In this document: piece by piece, positions 6,248 to 9,943 of the stretch | Layout of the letters: every line of letters starts with the position of its first letter | How positions within the stretch are numbered: position 1 is the stretch's first letter | DNA from: Bacteroides sp. UBA939 | GTDB lineage: Bacteria; Bacteroidota; Bacteroidia; Bacteroidales; Bacteroidaceae | Length of the DNA stretch: 9,943 nt | Assembly (NCBI RefSeq): GCF_002293435.1 | Contig: NZ_DBDF01000071.1 | Location: forward strand, 1-9,943 | Direction: 5' to 3' | Notes under the pieces: generated by a model | The model's database searches: none | Told to the model about the DNA's origin: nothing | What the model saw: the letters and a program-made list of their open reading frames with translations, nothing else | Position numbers and translations under genes: made by a program

Positions 6248-7786
6248 ATGGATAGACGGAATTTCTTACGGATGGGGAGTCTGGCGGTATTAGGTTCGCT
6301 GGCTACCCCGTCGCTCGCCCTGCCGGATACGGTACGGGGAGCTTTAGGAGGAACGGATAACAAGTCTGCCGTAGCTGCGGCAATGAACCATTTCGGTGTA
6401 ACAGAGGCAGACCTGAAGAAGGTACTGACTGCTGCACTTGAAAAAGGCGGAGATTATGCCGACCTCTATTTTGAACACTCTTTTAACAACGCAGTATCTC
6501 TGATGGACGGCAAGGTGAACAATTGCAGCTCGAATATCGACTTCGGTATGGGAGTGCGCGTGTTATCCGGCGACCAGAGCGGATATGCTTATGTGGAAGG
6601 CGTAACGTTGGAAGAAATGTTGCGTGCCGCACGTACGGCTGCCCGCATAGCATCTTCGGGAAAGGCAGGCAAGCCTGTTGCATTCAAGGAAAAGACCATC
6701 GAAAAGAGCCGCTACTCCGTGGTTACCCCGTGGGAAGAAGTCAGCCTGAAAGAAAAGATGCCTTACTTGCAGAAACTGAACGATAAAGTATTTGCGCTGG
6801 ATAAACGGGTACGCAAAGTGCAGGCATCTTTGAGGGACAGTACCACTCATGTGTTATTCTGCAATTCGGAAGGCGTTACTTACTACGATTACCGCCCGAT
6901 GGTTTCATACATGGCTTCCTGCGTTATGGAAGAAGGCGGGCGTATGGAGAACAATTACGCCACCCGTTCCTACCGCAAGGGTTTTGAGTTTATGACGGAC
7001 GATATCATCGAAGTAATAGCCCGTGAGGTAGTGGATAACACAACGCTCCTGTTCAAGGCCATTAAACCCAAAGGCGGCGAACTTCCTGTAGTGATGGCAT
7101 CCGGCGGTTCGGGCATCCTGTTGCACGAGGCTATCGGACATGCGTTCGAAGCAGACTTCAACCGTAAGAACATCTCTATTTTCTCTGACCAGTTGAATAA
7201 GAAGATATGCAACGAACACATCAGTGTGGTGGACGACGGTACTATTCCTTTCAACCGTGGTTCCGTTAATTTCGACGACGAAGGTGTGGAGGGTCAGAAG
7301 ACTTACATCGTAAAGGATGGCGTATTGACAAGCTACCTGCACGACCGCATCAGTTCCAAGTATTACGGTGTAGCTCCTACCGGAAACGGACGTCGTGAAA
7401 CGTTCCGCAATGTGCCTATCCCCCGTATGCGTGCCACGTATATGGAAGCCGGAAATACGAAGGAAGAAGATATCATATCTACTGTAAAGAACGGTATCTA
7501 CGCGCAGCAGTTTACCAACGGACAGGTACAAATAGGCGCCGGCGACTTTACGTTCTTCGTGAAATTCGGTTATCTGATTGAAGACGGTAAGCTGACGCAG
7601 CCTATCAAAGATATTAATATTATCGGTAACGGGCCGAAAGCATTGGCGGACATCACCATGGTGGCGAGCAATGAACAGATTGACAACGGTACGTGGACAT
7701 GCGGCAAGGACGGACAGTCTGCTCCGGTAACTTGCGGTATGCCATCGGCTTTAGTAAGTAAATTAACTGTAGGAGGAGAAAACTGA
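6248..7786 (+). CDS. tldD: TldD metalloprotease subunit with twin-arginine type signal
   Basis: TldD is the catalytic subunit of the TldD/TldE zinc protease, known in E. coli for maturing microcin B17 and degrading CcdA. The motif HEAIGH (293-298, in LLHEAIGHAFEADF) is the HExxxH zinc site, and C485 in CGKDGQSAPV matches the C-terminal metal-ligand region of E. coli TldD. The protein has 512 residues, about 30 more than E. coli TldD, and the excess is N-terminal. It begins MDRRNFLRMGSLAVLGSLAT, an RRxFLR motif followed by a mildly hydrophobic stretch and a possible cleavage site near SLA-LP (about 25-26), which is a twin-arginine type export signal. The conserved TldD domain starts about residue 45. 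tldE follows with a 1-bp stop/start overlap, so the pair is translationally coupled. Export is inferred from the signal only; the ancestral protein acts in the cytoplasm. Confidence 0.93.
   Translation: MDRRNFLRMGSLAVLGSLATPSLALPDTVRGALGGTDNKSAVAAAMNHFGVTEADLKKVLTAALEKGGDYADLYFEHSFNNAVSLMDGKVNNCSSNIDFGMGVRVLSGDQSGYAYVEGVTLEEMLRAARTAARIASSGKAGKPVAFKEKTIEKSRYSVVTPWEEVSLKEKMPYLQKLNDKVFALDKRVRKVQASLRDSTTHVLFCNSEGVTYYDYRPMVSYMASCVMEEGGRMENNYATRSYRKGFEFMTDDIIEVIAREVVDNTTLLFKAIKPKGGELPVVMASGGSGILLHEAIGHAFEADFNRKNISIFSDQLNKKICNEHISVVDDGTIPFNRGSVNFDDEGVEGQKTYIVKDGVLTSYLHDRISSKYYGVAPTGNGRRETFRNVPIPRMRATYMEAGNTKEEDIISTVKNGIYAQQFTNGQVQIGAGDFTFFVKFGYLIEDGKLTQPIKDINIIGNGPKALADITMVASNEQIDNGTWTCGKDGQSAPVTCGMPSALVSKLTVGGEN
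7771..7776 (+). promoter_or_regulatory. Strong Shine-Dalgarno for tldE
   Basis: AGGAGG lies 9 nt before the tldE ATG (7786-7788), inside the codons for the final Gly-Gly-Glu of TldD. A full anti-SD match is unusual in this window, where other starts have only weak A-rich upstream sequence, and it should keep tldE translation high relative to tldD. Confidence 0.75.
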
Positions 7787-9105
7787 TGATAACGGACAAT
7801 AATAAAAAACTGGCTCAATGGGCGATGGATTTCGCTCTGAAGAATGGTTGCCAGGCAGCCAAGGTTACATTGTATGCCAATTCTAACACTTCTTTCGAAC
7901 TGCGTGACGCCAAGATGGATCGCCTGCAACAGGCTTCCGAAAACGGTTTGGGAATCAATCTGTATGTAGACGGACGTTATGGCAATTACTCTACCAACCG
8001 TCTGGACAAGAAGGAACTTGAGACTTTTATCAAGAACGGTATCGACTCTACCCGCTACCTGGCTCAGGATGAATTCCGTGTATTGGCAGACCCTGCCCGC
8101 TATTATAAAGGCGGAAAGCCTGATTTGCAGTTGTTCGATGATAAAATCTTCGGTATCAACCCCGATGATAAGGTAGCCCTTGCCCGTGCCGCCGCCGAGG
8201 AGGCTATGGGTAAAGATGAGCGTATCATTTCCGTGGAGACTTCTTACGGTGACGGAGAAAGTGCTTCTTACCGGTTGATAAGCAATGGTTTCGAAGGTGA
8301 ATCAAAATCTACCTGGTATTCGGTTTCTGCCAGTGTGGCAATCAAAGGTGAAGGCGAAACCCGTCCGTCGGACTATTGGAGCGAAAGCGCTTTGTTTTAT
8401 GACAAGTTAGTCAAAACGAATGTCGGCTCTAAGGCGTTGGAACGTGTGTTGCGCAAGTTAGGGCAGAAGAAGGTGAAGTCCGGTAAATATACGATGGTCA
8501 TTGACCCGATGAACTCCGGACGTATGTTGAGTCCTGTGCTGAGCGCTCTTAGTGGTTCTTCTTTGCAGCAAAAGAATTCTTTCCTGATTGATAAACTGGA
8601 TCAGAAGATATTTTCCGATAAGCTGATGTTGATGGACGACCCGCATGTGATAGGTGCCAACGGCTCACGTTACTTCGACGCTGAGGGTGTGGCAACGGAG
8701 CGCCGGTCTATTATTGAGAACGGCGTGTTGAAGACTTATTTCTTCGATACGTACAGCGCCAAGAAGATGGGAGTAGAGCCTACTTTGAGCGGTCCGTCCC
8801 GTCTGGTGCTGACTCCGGGCAATAAAGACCTCAACGGATTGGTGGCTGATGTACAAAACGGTATCCTTGTGACCGGGCTTAACGGCGGTAACAGCAATAG
8901 CAATACGGGCGATTTCTCTTACGGCGTGGAAGGTTTCCTTATCGAGAACGGCAAATTGACGCAGCCTGTCAATGAAATGAACATCACCGGTAATTTCCTG
9001 ACACTGTGGAACTCGTTGGTGGCTATCGGCAATGACCCACGTCCGGAACGTAGCTGGTTGATACCTTCATTGGTATTTGAAGGGGTTGACTTTAGCGGCC
9101 TGTAA
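7786..9105 (+). CDS. tldE: TldE/PmbA, non-catalytic partner of TldD
   Basis: TldE (PmbA) pairs with TldD to form the active protease, with TldD carrying the metal site. This 439-residue protein has the family fold landmarks: an N-terminal part with ELRDAKMDRLQQASENGLGI (residues about 34-53), like the matching region of TldD, and a C-terminal part with GDFSYGVEGFLIENGKLTQP followed by NEMNITGNFL. It has no HExxxH, as expected for the E subunit. It begins MITDNNKKLAQWAMDFALKN with no signal peptide or membrane segment, in contrast to TldD. The ATG shares its first base with the tldD stop and is preceded by a strong AGGAGG. A hairpin repeat begins 35 nt after the stop codon. Confidence in the family is high; the natural substrate of the pair here is unknown. 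Confidence 0.94.
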   Translation: MITDNNKKLAQWAMDFALKNGCQAAKVTLYANSNTSFELRDAKMDRLQQASENGLGINLYVDGRYGNYSTNRLDKKELETFIKNGIDSTRYLAQDEFRVLADPARYYKGGKPDLQLFDDKIFGINPDDKVALARAAAEEAMGKDERIISVETSYGDGESASYRLISNGFEGESKSTWYSVSASVAIKGEGETRPSDYWSESALFYDKLVKTNVGSKALERVLRKLGQKKVKSGKYTMVIDPMNSGRMLSPVLSALSGSSLQQKNSFLIDKLDQKIFSDKLMLMDDPHVIGANGSRYFDAEGVATERRSIIENGVLKTYFFDTYSAKKMGVEPTLSGPSRLVLTPGNKDLNGLVADVQNGILVTGLNGGNSNSNTGDFSYGVEGFLIENGKLTQPVNEMNITGNFLTLWNSLVAIGNDPRPERSWLIPSLVFEGVDFSGL

Positions 9106-9139
9106 AGCGTTTATTATAATAATAGACCTTTATATATTT

Positions 9140-9216
9140 TTCATCCGCAGATAACGCAGGATTACACAGATTCGGTTTTAGCTGAATCTGCGTAACCTGT
9201 GTCATCTGCGGATGAA
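9140..9216. repeat. Near-perfect hairpin repeat downstream of tldE; possible terminator
   Basis: The left arm starts TTCATCCGCAGAT and the right arm ends ATCTGCGGATGAA. The outer 13 bp pair perfectly, and pairing continues to the loop around 9175-9181 with a few mismatches and one bulged base, giving arms of about 35 nt. It begins 35 nt after the tldE stop and lies between tldE and the convergent pseudogene, so it could end transcription from both sides, although it has no clean U-tract. It shares GCGTTATCTGCG (reverse complement) with the unit at 29-40. Confidence 0.8.
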
Positions 9217-9228
9217 TGTTAGTAGACT

Positions 9229-9701
9229 TAAACTTTTAAAGTCCTTTTGGGAGAAAGCATTGAAAAGACTAAAAGGGTTGTAAATATCTTCGCAGTTTTC
9301 ACTGAAATGATAGCCATCGTATTGATGTTTCCTTCTTTATCTTTGCCATAGAGCTTTTCCCAACTGTTCAGATAAAGATTCAACTGTTCCTGCAAATCTT
9401 CTATAGCAGTATATTTTGTTCTGCTGAAATCAATATGCAATATGGGATAAACAGTTCACTCCTGTTCCAACCGGTCTATTTCAAGGTCTTTGAACAATTC
9501 TTTCTTCCCGGAAAAGTATGCTTCTAATGTAGAGACAAGAAGGCTTTTCCCAAAACGACGCGGACGATTAAGGAAATAGACTTTATTGGTATTAGCCAAT
9601 TGATAAACCAATGCAGTTTTATCAACATATATGTAATTACCATTGCGTAAATCCTCAAAGTTCTGTATACCGATAGGATATTTTCTCAATGTCTCTTTCA
9701 T
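9229..9701 (-). pseudogene. Broken AAA-ATPase-like / PD-(D/E)XK family gene
   Basis: The reading frame starts at the ATG at 9701 (MKETLRKYPIGIQNFEDL) and shows the N-terminus of the predicted AAA-ATPase family (PF09820 type): YVDKTALVYQL (25-35) and the P-loop-like RPRRFGKS (46-53). Codon 82 is TGA (9456-9458), where the family usually has a tryptophan (TGG), and the same frame resumes with TVYPILHIDFSRTKY. That frame runs to YGKDKEGN (to about 9327). From about 9324 the family's later motif, YDGYHFSE then YNPFSLFNAFSQKDF, is found in a different frame. From memory of full-length members, some 150 residues including the Walker B region are missing between these parts, and everything after FKSL (about 9229), including the nuclease domain, is gone. 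Nonsense, internal deletion with frameshift and 3' truncation together make it dead. Confidence 0.88.
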
Positions 9702-9746
9702 ATAATTCCAATGTTTTTGTTTAAGACAACTTCCTTTCCCATAGCA

Positions 9747-9782
9747 CAAAGATATGCAATGCATTCTACTATACAGCAAAAA
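9747..9782 (-). promoter_or_regulatory. Relict promoter of the AAA-ATPase-like pseudogene
   Basis: The minus strand reads TATCTTTG (9747-9754), a full TAnnTTTG match, with TTTTTG (9777-9782) 22 nt upstream, slightly longer than the usual spacing. It ends 46 nt before the ATG at 9701. The promoter seems better preserved than the gene. Confidence 0.45.
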
Positions 9783-9852
9783 TAGAATAGATTTTGACTC
9801 ATCAGCAGATTCCTCACATTTTCTTACCTGCATTATTCATAAGAGTCTCGTC

Positions 9853-9922
9853 ATAAATGAGAATTTAGCGGTGGGAATGGGTATGCGGATGAAGCGGATG
9901 AACGCGGATTCTTCTCTTCTTA
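9853..9922. repeat. Composite intergenic repeat (GCGGATGA core)
   Basis: It opens with ATAAATGAGAATTTAGCG (9853-9870), 17 of 18 identical to 6027-6044. It continues with GCGGATGA units (9885-9892 and 9894-9901) and AACGCGGAT (9901-9909), related to the arms of the hairpin at 9140-9216, and ends with TTCTCTTCTTA (9912-9922), identical to 6125-6135. The window ends 21 nt later, so the element may be incomplete. Confidence 0.65.
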
Positions 9923-9943
9923 GTGAAAGAAATCAGAGAAGCT

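Noticed and set aside
6905..7531. 208-residue open frame antisense to tldD
   Set aside because: It lies fully inside the well-supported tldD, has no family motifs I recognise and no promoter; it is a shadow of the codon usage on the other strand.
9228..9440. A separate 70-residue protein
   Set aside because: It continues in the same frame five codons after the TGA at 9456-9458 and then drops out of the family frame, so it is a pseudogene fragment, not a gene.
9702..9833. 44-residue extension upstream of the AAA-ATPase-like start
   Set aside because: The family N-terminus is MKETLRKYPIG at 9701 and the proposed promoter lies within the extension, so it is leader DNA, not protein.

Overview
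The window looks like chromosomal DNA of a Bacteroidales bacterium, most probably Bacteroides. The evidence is the style of the proteins (FolP, CdaA, MurF, a three-repeat HhH membrane protein), Bacteroidetes-type promoters (TAnnTTTG -7 boxes) in front of several genes, mostly weak Shine-Dalgarno sequences, and intergenic repeats with CACAGAG-type and ATCCGCG/ATCTGCG-type cores. I cannot name the species from sequence alone.

Layout. 1-89: a short repeat unit. 90-2395 (minus): a two-gene unit, an SNF-family sodium:solute symporter followed 2 nt later by a membrane-anchored helix-hairpin-helix protein. 2396-2498: a divergent promoter region. 2499-2900 (plus): a small VanZ-like membrane protein whose end overlaps the end of murF by 10 bp. 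2891-4189 (minus): murF. 4190-4293: a second divergent promoter region. 4294-5988 (plus): folP and then cdaA (diadenylate cyclase). 5989-6247: a large inverted repeat. 6248-9105 (plus): tldD-tldE, overlapping by 1 bp, with a strong Shine-Dalgarno for tldE. 9106-9228: a hairpin repeat. 9229-9701 (minus): the remains of an AAA-ATPase-like/PD-(D/E)XK family gene, broken by an in-frame stop and an internal frame-shifting deletion. 9702-9943: its promoter and another composite repeat.

How the genes work together. MurF makes the last cytoplasmic peptidoglycan precursor, FolP makes dihydropteroate for folate, and CdaA makes c-di-AMP, a messenger tied to osmotic and envelope balance in other bacteria. 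TldD/TldE form a metalloprotease in characterised species, but this TldD begins with a twin-arginine type signal and TldE does not.

Most of the window is housekeeping and I see no new multi-gene system. The points most worth a second look are: (a) two unrelated divergent intergenic regions with the same mirrored promoter geometry to the base pair; (b) the TldD signal peptide; (c) mosaic intergenic repeats sharing end modules with different cores; and (d) the dissected pseudogene next to a hairpin repeat.
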